Positions 43,233-51,266 of a stretch of 64,000 nucleotides of DNA are shown piece after piece (the stretch's first letter is position 1; every line of letters starts with the position of its first letter). Source of the DNA: Streptomyces sp. SAJ15 (GTDB lineage Bacteria; Actinomycetota; Actinomycetes; Streptomycetales; Streptomycetaceae). A program made the translations under genes and the position numbers. Under the pieces are notes generated by a model, which made no database searches, had not been told where the DNA came from, and saw only the letters and a program-made list of their open reading frames with translations. The stretch covers positions 744,001 to 808,000 of the forward strand of contig NZ_NISY01000001.1 in assembly GCF_007595705.1 (NCBI RefSeq), in the 5' to 3' direction.

Positions 43233-43823
43233 TCAGCTCAGTCGTGCGCCGATGCGCTCGCGCATCCAGCCCATGGCGAAGCCGCGCGGGTCGGACTTCC
43301 CGGGTCGCCACTCCAGATGGCCGATGACGGAGCGCTCGGTCCAGCCGTGTGCCCGGCAGATCGCGGCCGATGCCTTCTCGACGGCCGTGAGCTGGGCGTC
43401 GGGCCAGGGATCCACGCCGTCGCCGAGGTTCTCGCACTCGAAGCCGTAGAAGTGGCGGTTGCCGTCGGTGTTGGCCTCGTTGTCCGACGGCAGCCGGTTT
43501 TCGGCGACGACGGCGCGCAGCACGTCGTCGTCGCCCGCTCCGGCGTGGTTGGCCCGGCCGTAGCCGACCAGGTGGACCCGGCCGTCCTTGGTGATCACGC
43601 CGTGGCACAGCGGGCCGGGCAGGTCCTCGTAGCCGTCGCGACAGATCCGTACGGTCGTCTGCGCGCCGCTGGTGACGGTGTGATGGATCATCACGCCGTG
43701 CACCGGCCCCCAGGGGCCGATGTGGTTGCGGTTGTGGTGGCGCCAGTCGCCGACCTCCACGACGTGCAGGCCCTCGTCGCGCAGGGCCTCGAGTAGACGA
43801 CGCGCGGACATGGGTGGGGCCAT
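43233..43823 (-). CDS. N-acetylmuramoyl-L-alanine amidase (Amidase_2), no signal peptide
   Basis: A 196-residue zinc amidase of the PGRP/T7-lysozyme fold. Zinc histidines are expected in MIHHTVTSG (near residue 47) and in the later IGHLEWRPGKSDPRG; the YGRANHAGAG loop is also typical. It would cleave between MurNAc and L-Ala of peptidoglycan. No signal peptide or membrane segment is visible, and I see no holin or phage genes. ATG 43823 follows GGAGGCGG. Divergent from glutaminase. Confidence 0.9.
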   Translation of the reverse strand: MAPPMSARRLLEALRDEGLHVVEVGDWRHHNRNHIGPWGPVHGVMIHHTVTSGAQTTVRICRDGYEDLPGPLCHGVITKDGRVHLVGYGRANHAGAGDDDVLRAVVAENRLPSDNEANTDGNRHFYGFECENLGDGVDPWPDAQLTAVEKASAAICRAHGWTERSVIGHLEWRPGKSDPRGFAMGWMRERIGARLS

Positions 43824-44011
43824 GGCCGCCTCCGTTCCTGGTTGGGCGGCGACAGCCCGTCGCTGCCGCCGGTAGACCAGCTGTATCCCCGATGAGGCGA
43901 AAGTGGTGAACTGTTCGGATTCCGACCGGGTTGCGTTCGGATATCGTGCGAACTGATCCGGCCGACGACGTCCGGACGACGCGCCGCCATGCCCAGGAGA
44001 AGCACCGCACG

Positions 44012-44923
44012 ATGGACTACCAGGCAGTACTCGACGAGGTCGCCAAGCGGGTGGCACCGGAGATCGGTCGGGGCCAAGTGGCCCGGTACATCCCGGCACT
44101 GGCCTCGGTGGAGCTGGGCCGGTTCGGGATGGCGATCGCGGACGCCGACGGCAGCGTCTACGGCGTCGGCGACTGGGAGGTCCCCTTCTCCGTCCAGAGC
44201 ATCTCCAAGGCGTTCAGCCTGGCGCTGGTGCTGGCGCAGGACGGCGAGACCCTGTGGCGGCGGGTCGGCCGGGAGCCGTCCGGCAACCCCTTCAACTCCC
44301 TGGTGCAGCTGGAGTACGAGAACGGCATCCCGCGCAATCCGTTCATCAACGCCGGCGCCCTCGTGGTCACCGACCGGCTGCAGACCCTGACCGGCGACGC
44401 CAGCACCACCATGCTGGACTTCCTGCGGGCGGAGAGCGGCAATCCGGAGCTGGCCTTCGACGCCGCCGTCGCCGCCTCCGAGACCGAGCACGGCGACCGC
44501 AACGCGGCCCTGGCCCACTTCATGGCCAGCTACGGCAACCTGGACAACCCCGTGCCCACCCTGCTGGAGCACTACTTCTGGCAGTGCTCGATCGAGATGA
44601 GCTGCCGTGACCTGGCGCTGGCGGCCGGCTTCCTGGCCCGGCACGGGGTGAGCTCCGACGGCTCCCGGCTGCTGACCCGGAGCGAGGCCAAGCGGATCAA
44701 CGCGGTGATGCTCACCTGCGGCACCTACGACGCCGCCGGCGACTTCGCCTACCGCGTGGGTCTGCCCGGCAAGAGCGGCGTCGGCGGCGGCATCGTCGCG
44801 GTGGTGCCGGGTCGCTGCGCGCTGTGCGTCTGGAGCCCCGGGCTGGACGCGCGCGGCAACTCCGTGGCCGGCGTCTCGGCCCTGGACCACTTCACCACGC
44901 TGACCGGATGGTCGGTCTTCTGA
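44012..44923 (+). CDS. glsA: Glutaminase
   Basis: Hydrolyses glutamine to glutamate and ammonia. It has 303 residues of the serine-dependent beta-lactamase-like glutaminase family. The catalytic Ser63-x-x-Lys66 is in VQSISKAFSL; YENGIPRNPFINAGALVV, SCRDLALAAGFLARHG and PGKSGVGGGIVAVVPG are hallmark stretches. ATG 44012 follows AGGAGA by 11 bases. Single gene with no obvious regulatory neighbour. Confidence 0.96.
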   Translation: MDYQAVLDEVAKRVAPEIGRGQVARYIPALASVELGRFGMAIADADGSVYGVGDWEVPFSVQSISKAFSLALVLAQDGETLWRRVGREPSGNPFNSLVQLEYENGIPRNPFINAGALVVTDRLQTLTGDASTTMLDFLRAESGNPELAFDAAVAASETEHGDRNAALAHFMASYGNLDNPVPTLLEHYFWQCSIEMSCRDLALAAGFLARHGVSSDGSRLLTRSEAKRINAVMLTCGTYDAAGDFAYRVGLPGKSGVGGGIVAVVPGRCALCVWSPGLDARGNSVAGVSALDHFTTLTGWSVF

Positions 44924-45008
44924 GCCCGCCGCCTGTCGGGCCCGCCCGGCTGAGGTGGCGAAACGGCCGGTCGCGTGCGCAATCTGGTGGTACAGGAGGT
45001 GTACCGCC

Positions 45009-45230
45009 ATGGAGCACGAGATGCGCGCCGAGTACGAGGAGGGGAGTTCGGGTCGGGTGGCCGGCGCGCCGGTCAAGATCTGGCACATGGTGCGCGGTGT
45101 CGGCACCGTGGCGATGTGCGGCCGCGAGCTCGACGCCGACTCCGAGACACGGCCCGCGGACGACTGGGGCACGGTGGAAGTGCCCTTCTGCCACTCCTGT
45201 GGCGCGATGTACCTGCGCGAGGTCCCCTGA
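45009..45230 (+). CDS. Small cysteine-containing protein of unknown function
   Basis: A 73-residue protein starting MEHEMRAEYEEG. ATG 45009 follows a near-ideal AGGAGGTG. One cysteine sits in TVAMCGREL and a CxxC in VPFCHSCGAMYL, with histidines nearby, a possible zinc ribbon. It lies between glutaminase and an AraC gene that starts 4 bp after its stop, so it is probably cotranscribed with the latter. I do not recognise the family. Confidence 0.7.
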   Translation: MEHEMRAEYEEGSSGRVAGAPVKIWHMVRGVGTVAMCGRELDADSETRPADDWGTVEVPFCHSCGAMYLREVP

Positions 45231-45233
45231 GTC

Positions 45234-46010
45234 GTGACGTACCGGGAGTGGCCGGCCGTGCTGCCGGCCGGCGCGGTGCTGTGGACGCGCACGGTCGCCG
45301 CCGACGACGTGTCCCGGCCGGTGCTGCCGGACGGCTGCACGGATCTGATCTGGAGCGACGGCGACCCCACGGCCCGGCTCTTCGTGGCGGGCCCCGACAC
45401 CCGTGCCCACCTGCCCGCCGCCCCGCGCGGCAGCCGCTACACCGGCATCCGCTTCGCCCCCGGCACCGGCCCGGCCGTGCTCGGGGTGCCGGCCCATGAG
45501 CTGCGCGACCAGCGGGTGCCCCTGGACGCCCTGTGGTCGGCCGCGGAGGTGCGGCGGCTGATGGAGCGGATGGCGCTGGCACACGAGGACGGAGGCGACG
45601 GGGCCCGGGGGAGCGACCTCGGGGGTGCCGGAGTGGGCCGGGTCCTGGAGGCGGTGGCGGCGGAGCGGCTGCGGGCGGCGGACCCGCCGGACCCGGTGCT
45701 GGCCGCCGTGGTGGCGGGGCTGCGCGGGGGCCGCGCGGTGGCCGCCGTCGCCGACGCCGTGGGGCTGAGCGCCCGCCAGCTGCACCGCCGCTCGCTCGTC
45801 GCCTTCGGGTACGGCCCGAAGACGCTGGCGCGCGTGCTGCGCCTGAACCGCGCGCTGGAGGCGGCCCGCGGCGGCACCCCGTACGCCGAGGTCGCGGCCG
45901 CCGTCGGCTACGCCGACCAGGCCCACCTGGCGCGCGAGGTGCGGGCCTTCACCGGGCTGCCGCTGGGACGGCTGATCGGCCGACCGCGGCCGCCCTCGGC
46001 CGCCGGTTAG
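45234..46010 (+). CDS. AraC-family transcriptional regulator
   Basis: A 258-residue regulator with an N-terminal sensing domain (PDGCTDLIWSDG, FVAGPDTRAHLPA) of the DUF6597 type and a C-terminal AraC helix-turn-helix pair (VAAVADAVGLSARQLHRRSL and AVGYADQAHLAREVRAFTGL). GTG 45234 lies 4 bp after the small gene. It converges on a VOC-family gene; AraC/VOC pairs are common, but the regulated gene is not proven. A 16-bp direct repeat (CGCCCTCGGCCGCCGG) flanks its stop codon. Confidence 0.88.
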   Translation: MTYREWPAVLPAGAVLWTRTVAADDVSRPVLPDGCTDLIWSDGDPTARLFVAGPDTRAHLPAAPRGSRYTGIRFAPGTGPAVLGVPAHELRDQRVPLDALWSAAEVRRLMERMALAHEDGGDGARGSDLGGAGVGRVLEAVAAERLRAADPPDPVLAAVVAGLRGGRAVAAVADAVGLSARQLHRRSLVAFGYGPKTLARVLRLNRALEAARGGTPYAEVAAAVGYADQAHLAREVRAFTGLPLGRLIGRPRPPSAAG

Positions 46011-46026
46011 CGCCCTCGGCCGCCGG
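45991..46026. repeat. 16-bp direct repeat across the AraC stop codon
   Basis: CGCCCTCGGCCGCCGG occurs at 45991-46006 and 46011-46026, separated by TTAG, which holds the TAG stop. It looks like a recent 20-bp duplication. Confidence 0.85.
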
Positions 46027-46068
46027 GGCCAGGGGTGGGCGGGAACAGGGCTGGGCAGGGGCGAGGGC

Positions 46069-46464
46069 TCAGGCCAGCGGGGCGAACAGGTCGACGGTGT
46101 TGCCGTCCGGGTCGCGGAGCACCGCGTAGCGCTGGCCCCAGAAGGCGTCCCAGGGCTCCTTGTGCCCCTCGGCGCCCGCCCGCACCAGCTCGGCGTAGGC
46201 GGCGTCGACCGCGGCCGGCCCCTCGCAGGCGAAGGCCAGGCCGAGCCGTCCGGAGCCGGCCGGGCCCGGGTCCCGGTCCGGATCGAACGAACGGACGGTC
46301 TCCTCGGTGTCCCACAGCAGGCGCAGCCCGCCCGGCAGCACCGCCTCGACATGCGGCTCGCGGTCGGCGTCGGCCGGGATGTCCAGGCCGAGCCGGCGGT
46401 AGAAGGCGAGGGACGCGGCCATGTCGGCCACGACCATGGAGACGGCGTTGATCTGCGGAGTCAT
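46069..46464 (-). CDS. VOC-superfamily (glyoxalase/bleomycin-resistance fold) protein
   Basis: A 131-residue protein with two beta-alpha-beta-beta-beta units: INAVSMVVADMAASLAFYRR at the start and YAVLRDPDGNTVDLFAPL at the end. Members bind metal or drugs; actinobacterial single-domain forms are usually of unknown function. Start 46464 (MTPQINAVSM) is well defined. Convergent with the AraC regulator. Confidence 0.85.
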   Translation of the reverse strand: MTPQINAVSMVVADMAASLAFYRRLGLDIPADADREPHVEAVLPGGLRLLWDTEETVRSFDPDRDPGPAGSGRLGLAFACEGPAAVDAAYAELVRAGAEGHKEPWDAFWGQRYAVLRDPDGNTVDLFAPLA

Positions 46465-46580
46465 ACGGGCAGCGTAGGAAGCCGGCCGTGGCCCGGTCTT
46501 GAACGAATCGGACGCCCCATGGCGGCGCCCCGCACGGCACGCCGGCACGGCGGGGCGGGGCGGGATGGCGCGGTGAGGTG

Positions 46581-47543
46581 TTACGGGCAGCGGATGATCT
46601 GGCCCGCGTACGACAGGTTGCCGCCGAAGCCGAAGAGGAGCGTCGGGGCGCCGGACTCGACCTCGCCGCGCTCGACGAGCTTGGAGAGGGCGAGCGGAAT
46701 GCTGGCGGCGGAGGTGTTGCCGGAGTCGGTGACGTCGCGGGCGATGACCGCGTTCACCGCGCCCAGCTTGCGGGCGAAGGGCTCGACGATGCGCAGGTTG
46801 GCCTGGTGCAGCACGACCGCGCCGAGCTCCTCGGGCGTGATCCCGGCCCGCTCGCAGACGCGGCGGGCGATCGGCGGCAGCTGGGTGGTGGCCCAGCGGT
46901 AGACGGCCTGGCCCTCCTGGGCGAAGCGCGGCGGCGTGCCCTCGATGCGGACCGCGTTCCCCATCTCCGGGACCGAACCCCACACCACCGGGCCGATGCC
47001 CGGCCCGCGGCCGGCCAGCGAGGGGACCGCGTCGGTGGCCGCCACCACCGCGGCGCCGGCGCCGTCGCCGAGCAGCACGCAGGTGGAGCGGTCGGTCCAG
47101 TCGGCGGCCTGGGTGAACTTGTCGGCCCCGATGACGAGCGCGCGGGTGGCCGCCCCGGCTCGTATGGTGTGGTCGGCCGTGGCCAGGGCGTGGGTGAAGC
47201 CGGCGCAGACGACGTTGAGGTCGAGCACGGCGGGGGAGCCGAGGCCGAGTCGGGCCGCGACCCGGGCGGCCATGTTGGGGCTGCGGTCCAGGGCCGTGGA
47301 GGTGGCGACGAGCACCAGGTCGATGTCCTCGGGGGCGACGCCGCTGTTCGCGAGCGCCTTGGCGGCCGCGGCCGCGGCCATCTCGTCCACCGTCTCGTCG
47401 GGTCGGGCGATGTGCCGGGTACGGATGCCGACCCGGCTGCGGATCCACTCGTCGCTGGTGTCGACCATGGCCGCGAGGTCCTCGTTGGTGAGCACCTTCG
47501 CGGGCTGGTAGTGGCCGAGGGCCAGAACATGTGATCCGGTCAT
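46581..47543 (-). CDS. FabH-like 3-oxoacyl-ACP synthase III
   Basis: A 320-residue thiolase-fold condensing enzyme. The catalytic triad residues are seen: Cys in LNVVCAGFTHALATA (near 113), His in VVLHQANLRI and Asn in DSGNTSAASIPLAL. FabH starts type II fatty acid synthesis from acetyl- or branched acyl-CoA. This copy stands alone, not with fabD/acpP/fabF, so it is probably a secondary FabH paralogue with a specialised or backup role. ATG 47543 follows GAGGGGGAC. Confidence 0.9.
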   Translation of the reverse strand: MTGSHVLALGHYQPAKVLTNEDLAAMVDTSDEWIRSRVGIRTRHIARPDETVDEMAAAAAAKALANSGVAPEDIDLVLVATSTALDRSPNMAARVAARLGLGSPAVLDLNVVCAGFTHALATADHTIRAGAATRALVIGADKFTQAADWTDRSTCVLLGDGAGAAVVAATDAVPSLAGRGPGIGPVVWGSVPEMGNAVRIEGTPPRFAQEGQAVYRWATTQLPPIARRVCERAGITPEELGAVVLHQANLRIVEPFARKLGAVNAVIARDVTDSGNTSAASIPLALSKLVERGEVESGAPTLLFGFGGNLSYAGQIIRCP

Positions 47544-47769
47544 CGGGTGGGTCCCCCTCTGATGCGGGTGCCGGCGCACCCCGTCCTGCGGTGGATCCAG
47601 TCTTGGGGGCGGACCGGAAGCCGGGTGGGCGGATATCCGCCAATGTTCCGCCGGAAGATCTGGAGCTTTCGCCCTTTCGCGCAGGTCAGAAGAGGTGTGT
47701 ACGGCCGGTGCGCGGAATCCGGCCGGTGCTCGGGGGTGAGCGGCCGGCCGGACGGTCACCAGCGCGGGG

Positions 47770-48453
47770 CTACGACAGCTTGCCGCCGTAGTCGGGGAGC
47801 TTGTACGTCCGCTCGGCGTGCCCGCCCACCAGGTCGGAGGTGTTGTTGCCGATGTTGGCGATGATCGTGTAGCCCTTGGCCTCGATCTCCGCCCGCTTGG
47901 CGGTCTTGAACTCGCTCTTCTCGTCGAAGAGGTCGGGCAGGTGGCGCACGTACAGGCCCTGCACCGGGAAGCCGACCTTCTCCAGGTTGTACCGGGTGGG
48001 CAGGTCGAGGATGTCCGGCCGGGCGGTGACGAAGAAGATCGCCACGCCGCGCGCGTGCGCGTACTGGGCGAGCTGCAGCACCTGCCGCACGGCGGGCGTG
48101 GGGTACTTCAGGAAGAGGTGGAAGTCCGTCTCCAGCGACGTGTTGTCGATGTCGAGGACGATGGCCTGCTTCTGGCCCGCCGCGTTCTCGGTGCGCTGCT
48201 CGACGTAGGGGAAGGCGGGGTCGATGACGGCCTTCACATCGCGCTGCCAGGTGTCGTAGTCGACGCCGCTGGGGTTGATCGTGGGCAGCGCGGTGGCGGT
48301 GCCGGCGGAGCCGGTGACGGTCCGGGCGACCGTCGGGGTGGCGGAGCCGGTGGCGGCCTGGGCGACGGGGGTGGTGGTCGCGGCCATGCCCAGTGTGGCG
48401 GCCACGGCGGCCGTGGTGACACCGAGACGGCGTCCCCAGCTGCGTGCGCTCAT
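47770..48453 (-). CDS. Secreted HAD-superfamily acid phosphatase (class IIIB type)
   Basis: A 227-residue secreted protein. The signal peptide begins SARSWGRRLGVTTAAVAATL and probably ends at AQA33; the RR pair permits either Sec or Tat export. The HAD nucleophile motif is DIDNT (Asp101, Asp103), followed by FFVTARPD (motif II) and the late NIGNNTSDLVGGHA (motif III). It resembles acid phosphatases that release phosphate from nucleotides or sugar phosphates outside the cell. ATG 48453 follows AAGGAGAT. Phosphate regulation is possible, but no Pho box was identified. Confidence 0.88.
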   Translation of the reverse strand: MSARSWGRRLGVTTAAVAATLGMAATTTPVAQAATGSATPTVARTVTGSAGTATALPTINPSGVDYDTWQRDVKAVIDPAFPYVEQRTENAAGQKQAIVLDIDNTSLETDFHLFLKYPTPAVRQVLQLAQYAHARGVAIFFVTARPDILDLPTRYNLEKVGFPVQGLYVRHLPDLFDEKSEFKTAKRAEIEAKGYTIIANIGNNTSDLVGGHAERTYKLPDYGGKLS

Positions 48454-48675
48454 GTGGGGGATCTCCTTGGGTCCGGCAACGGAACGGCGGTGGCCGGAGT
48501 GCCACCGCCCGCCTGGCATGTTCACGGCCGGGAGTGGACGCAAGGAGGCAATTGAATTACTGATGAGTAACGTTTCGGGTGGCCGTCACGCCCAAACCCC
48601 CGTGTTCCAGGAGAAGTTGCCGAGGGGGCAAGGGGGCAAGGAGTCAAGGGGCCCACGGAGGGAACGTGCCGCGGG

Positions 48676-48927
48676 TCAGGCGTGCCGGTCGCGACCCCGG
48701 GCGGCGCGGCGGCGGGCGTGGAACCACTCCAGGAGTCGGTGGTGGTGGCGCTCGGGGCGGTACATGACGCTGTGGGACGGGCCGCCGGTGCCCGGCTGGG
48801 CGTGGCCGTAGCGGTCGTAGCGGAGGGCTGAGATCCGGTTGGAGTTCTGGGTGTTGGCCCGATGGATCACCAGGGCGCCCAGGGCGATCACCGCGAGGAT
48901 CACGATCACCGTGACGAGGTTCTCCAT
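48676..48927 (-). CDS. Small single-pass membrane protein
   Basis: An 83-residue protein. Residues 4-23 (LVTVIVILAVIALGALVIHR) form one membrane helix; the remainder is hydrophilic, His/Arg-rich (RPERHHHRLLEWFHARRRAA). ATG 48927 follows GGAG by 8 bases. No family recognised and no domain. It is flanked by the phosphatase and the STAS gene. Expression is inferred from ribosome binding site and codon bias. Confidence 0.65.
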   Translation of the reverse strand: MENLVTVIVILAVIALGALVIHRANTQNSNRISALRYDRYGHAQPGTGGPSHSVMYRPERHHHRLLEWFHARRRAARGRDRHA

Positions 48928-49205
48928 CGCTCTCACTCCCCTGTCCGCGGAGCCGTGCGCCTGTGGATCTCGTGCCGTGCCGCATCGCGAGGGGGCGGGC
49001 CGGCGGGTCGCTGCGGTCGGACGCCGAGGCCGGTGCGGTCAATGGCCGGAATTGTCCGTTCCAGCGTACCCCCTGTTCGGTGGGGTGGCCGTCGGTGGAT
49101 CCGGGGCCGACGGGCGGGTGCAGGTTGTGGGGCTGGGATTGAGTGCCGTGCCGTTAGATGGGTATGTCACCTATTGCAGGCACTGCCCCGAGAGGGGGGC
49201 TCGGC

Positions 49206-49550
49206 ATGGTCGAGGAACGGCCCGACATCGGCGTCCGGGAGCAGACGCTGGGCGGGGTCACGCTGGTGGAGATCTCGGGCGAGCTGGACATCCTCGCCGC
49301 GTCGGGCTTAGCGCCGCGCATGGACGCGCTGACCGGCGCCGAGCGACTCGACCTGATCCTGGATCTGCGGCAGGTCACCTTCATGGACTGCGCCGGGGTG
49401 TCCGTGCTGTGCCGGGCCCGGAACCGGGTGTTGGCCGGCGGCGGCCGGCTGCGTCTGGTCATCGGCGACTCCCGGGTGCGGGATCTGCTCCGCGTCGTCC
49501 GGTTGGACGGCGCGTTCGAGGTCCTGGAAGATCTCGCCTCCGCCGCGTGA
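49206..49550 (+). CDS. STAS-domain protein with altered phosphorylation site and a TTA codon
   Basis: A 114-residue single STAS domain of the anti-sigma-factor-antagonist class (VTLVEISGELDILAASGLAP, then LILDLRQVTFMDCAGVSVLC). In SpoIIAA/RsbV proteins the motif is DSSG and its second serine is phosphorylated by the anti-sigma kinase. Here it reads Asp61-Cys-Ala-Gly, with no acceptor. Codon 35 is TTA (49308-49310), implying bldA dependence. ATG 49206 follows GAGAGGGGGG; an earlier in-frame ATG (49158) is possible. A second STAS gene with the serine intact follows 179 bp later. Confidence 0.82.
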   Translation: MVEERPDIGVREQTLGGVTLVEISGELDILAASGLAPRMDALTGAERLDLILDLRQVTFMDCAGVSVLCRARNRVLAGGGRLRLVIGDSRVRDLLRVVRLDGAFEVLEDLASAA

Positions 49551-49729
49551 AGGGTGAGAAGCCTCCCCGAGTGAGTGTCAATACATGGCACTTCACATCA
49601 CTCGATCGTGTGCTTTCGGTCGCGTGAAAATGGTTTCTGCACGGTGGTAACCGGGAGTCACACCCCTACGCTCGCGGCCAGGCCACCACCGCCTCGGTGC
49701 CGCCGCCCGTTCCCCCCAGGTAAGCGCTC

Positions 49730-50089
49730 ATGTCCCCTTCGTACGCCCATGCCCATACCTACCGCACCCGCACCTGCACGGTGGTCGAGTTCCACGGCGA
49801 GGTCGACCTCGACGGCATCGTGGAGATCGGCCGGCAACTGGACCTGGCCACCGCGCCGGCGGCACCGGCCGTCGTCATCGATCTGAGCCCCGCCACCTTC
49901 GTGGACTGCTCCGGGCTCTCCCTGCTGTGTCGCGCCCGCCGCCGGGTGGGGGAGCGCGGCGGACGGCTGCGGCTGGTGTGCGCGGACCGGCGGGTGCTGC
50001 GTACGCTGCGGGCGAGCGGGCTCATCGACGCCTTCGCCCCGGTGCCCACCGTGGGCGAGGCGCTCGGCGGGCTCGGCCCGGAGAGCTGA
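49730..50089 (+). CDS. STAS-domain anti-anti-sigma factor
   Basis: A 119-residue STAS domain (TVVEFHGEVDLDGIVEIGRQ, then VIDLSPATFVDCSGLSLLCR). The phosphorylation motif is Asp59-Cys-Ser61-Gly, so the acceptor serine position is kept, unlike its upstream paralogue. It should bind a serine-kinase anti-sigma factor when unphosphorylated and free the cognate sigma. No anti-sigma gene is adjacent; the RsbW-like protein at 39222 is the nearest candidate in the window. ATG 49730 has a weak AGG. A flavin-type reductase gene follows 18 bp later. Confidence 0.82.
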   Translation: MSPSYAHAHTYRTRTCTVVEFHGEVDLDGIVEIGRQLDLATAPAAPAVVIDLSPATFVDCSGLSLLCRARRRVGERGGRLRLVCADRRVLRTLRASGLIDAFAPVPTVGEALGGLGPES

Positions 50090-50107
50090 TCCCGGAGGGA
50101 GGCGGGC

Positions 50108-50614
50108 ATGGCCGAACCGCGCCCGACGACTGAGCTGGACCCCCGCTACAGCGACCCCGACGCGGTCCCCACCGACTGGTCGGAGGCCCGCGCCCTGCTG
50201 GCGGCCGCCGAGCTGTACTGGCTCTCCACGGTGCGCCCCGACGGCCGCCCGCACGTCACCCCGCTGCTGTGCGTCTGGCTGGACGGCGCCCTCTTCTTCT
50301 GCACCGGCCCCGAGGAGCGCAAGGCCGGGAACCTCGCCGCCAACCCCAACTGCGTGCTCACCACCGGCACCAACGCGCTGCGTGAAGGGCTCGACCTGGT
50401 GGTCGAGGGCGCCGCGCTGCCGGTGACCGACGACGGTCGGCTGCGCCGGGTGGCGGCGGCGTACGAGGAGAAGTACGGAAGCGGGTGGCGCTTCGAGGTG
50501 CGCGACGGGGCCTTCCACCATGACGCGGGCACGGCGCTGGTCTTCGAGGTCGCTCCCGGCACCGCCTTCGGCTTCCGCAAGGGGACCTACGGCCAGACCC
50601 GCTGGCGCTTCTGA
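50108..50614 (+). CDS. PNPOx-like flavin/F420-binding split-barrel protein
   Basis: A 168-residue member of the pyridoxamine-phosphate-oxidase-like family. Its core YWLSTVRPDGRPHVTPLLCV and KAGNLAANPNCVLTTG lines a flavin or F420 site. Actinobacterial relatives often reduce substrates with F420H2; cofactor and substrate are not decided. ATG 50108 follows GGGAGG and lies 18 bp after the STAS gene, so they may be cotranscribed. A hairpin follows. Confidence 0.82.
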   Translation: MAEPRPTTELDPRYSDPDAVPTDWSEARALLAAAELYWLSTVRPDGRPHVTPLLCVWLDGALFFCTGPEERKAGNLAANPNCVLTTGTNALREGLDLVVEGAALPVTDDGRLRRVAAAYEEKYGSGWRFEVRDGAFHHDAGTALVFEVAPGTAFGFRKGTYGQTRWRF

Positions 50615-50648
50615 CCCGACGGCGCACACCCGAGGCGGCGCGCATACG

Positions 50649-50686
50649 CGAGGGCGCCCGGTCGGTGGCTCGACCGGACGCCCTCG
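50649..50686. terminator. Bidirectional hairpin between PNPOx-like gene and sodN
   Basis: A 16-bp stem with one mismatch (50649-50664 with 50671-50686) around GTGGCT lies 42 bp past the sodN stop. In S. coelicolor the sodN 3' UTR is processed to the small RNA s-SodF, which silences sodF; an equivalent RNA would end at this hairpin. Confidence 0.8.
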
Positions 50687-50727
50687 TACGCTCCGCGCGC
50701 CGTGTGTCGTGGCGCCGCGTCAGCGCC

Positions 50728-51123
50728 TCACGCCTTCTTGGTCTCCCAGAAGATCTCGTCGATCCGGGCGATGAGGTCCAGCGCCTTCTGGCCGGTGGCC
50801 GGGTCGTTCGACGCCTTGGCCGCGCTCAGGGCCTTGAGGGTGTCGTTGACCAGCTGGTGCAGCTCGGGGTACTTCTCGAAGTGCGGCGGCTTGAAGTAGT
50901 CGCTCCACAGCACCGAGACGTGGTGCTTGGCGAGCTCGGCGCGCTGCTCCTTGATGATGAGGGCGCGGGTGCGGAAGTCCGGGTCCTCGTTGGCCTGGTA
51001 CTTCTCCTGGACGGCCTTGACCGACTCGGCCTCGATGCGGGCCTGGGCCGGGTCGTAGACGCCGCAGGGAAGGTCGCAGTGGGCGCTGACCTTCACCTTG
51101 GGCGCGAACAGGCGGGAGAGCAT
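50728..51123 (-). CDS. sodN: Nickel superoxide dismutase precursor
   Basis: Converts superoxide to oxygen and peroxide with nickel. The 131-residue precursor has a 14-residue propeptide (MLSRLFAPKVKVSA), then HCDLPCGVYDP, the nickel hook: after cleavage the new N-terminal His, Cys2 and Cys6 bind the metal. The remainder is the four-helix bundle. The propeptide is removed by SodX, encoded divergently 143 bp away. In Streptomyces nickel availability, via Nur, balances SodN against iron SodF. Confidence 0.97.
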   Translation of the reverse strand: MLSRLFAPKVKVSAHCDLPCGVYDPAQARIEAESVKAVQEKYQANEDPDFRTRALIIKEQRAELAKHHVSVLWSDYFKPPHFEKYPELHQLVNDTLKALSAAKASNDPATGQKALDLIARIDEIFWETKKA

Positions 51124-51266
51124 AAAAGCTGTCCTTCCTCGTGATCGTCTTCTCAGGTGCGAGATTACTCCGTGAGGGAAGGCTTTTCTCGGGTGCCCCG
51201 GGGGGCTTAGGTCAAAAGTCCGGTGGGAGCCTGGGGCTGGTGGAGGATCGGACCGGAGGTGCCGGG

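Noticed and set aside
43233..43823. Prophage remnant signalled by the amidase
   Set aside because: No holin, integrase or structural phage genes nearby, and flanking genes are chromosomal.
49040..49080. SigR promoter near GGAATT at 49050
   Set aside because: The next GTT is 22 bp away, not 18, and no suitable gene start follows.
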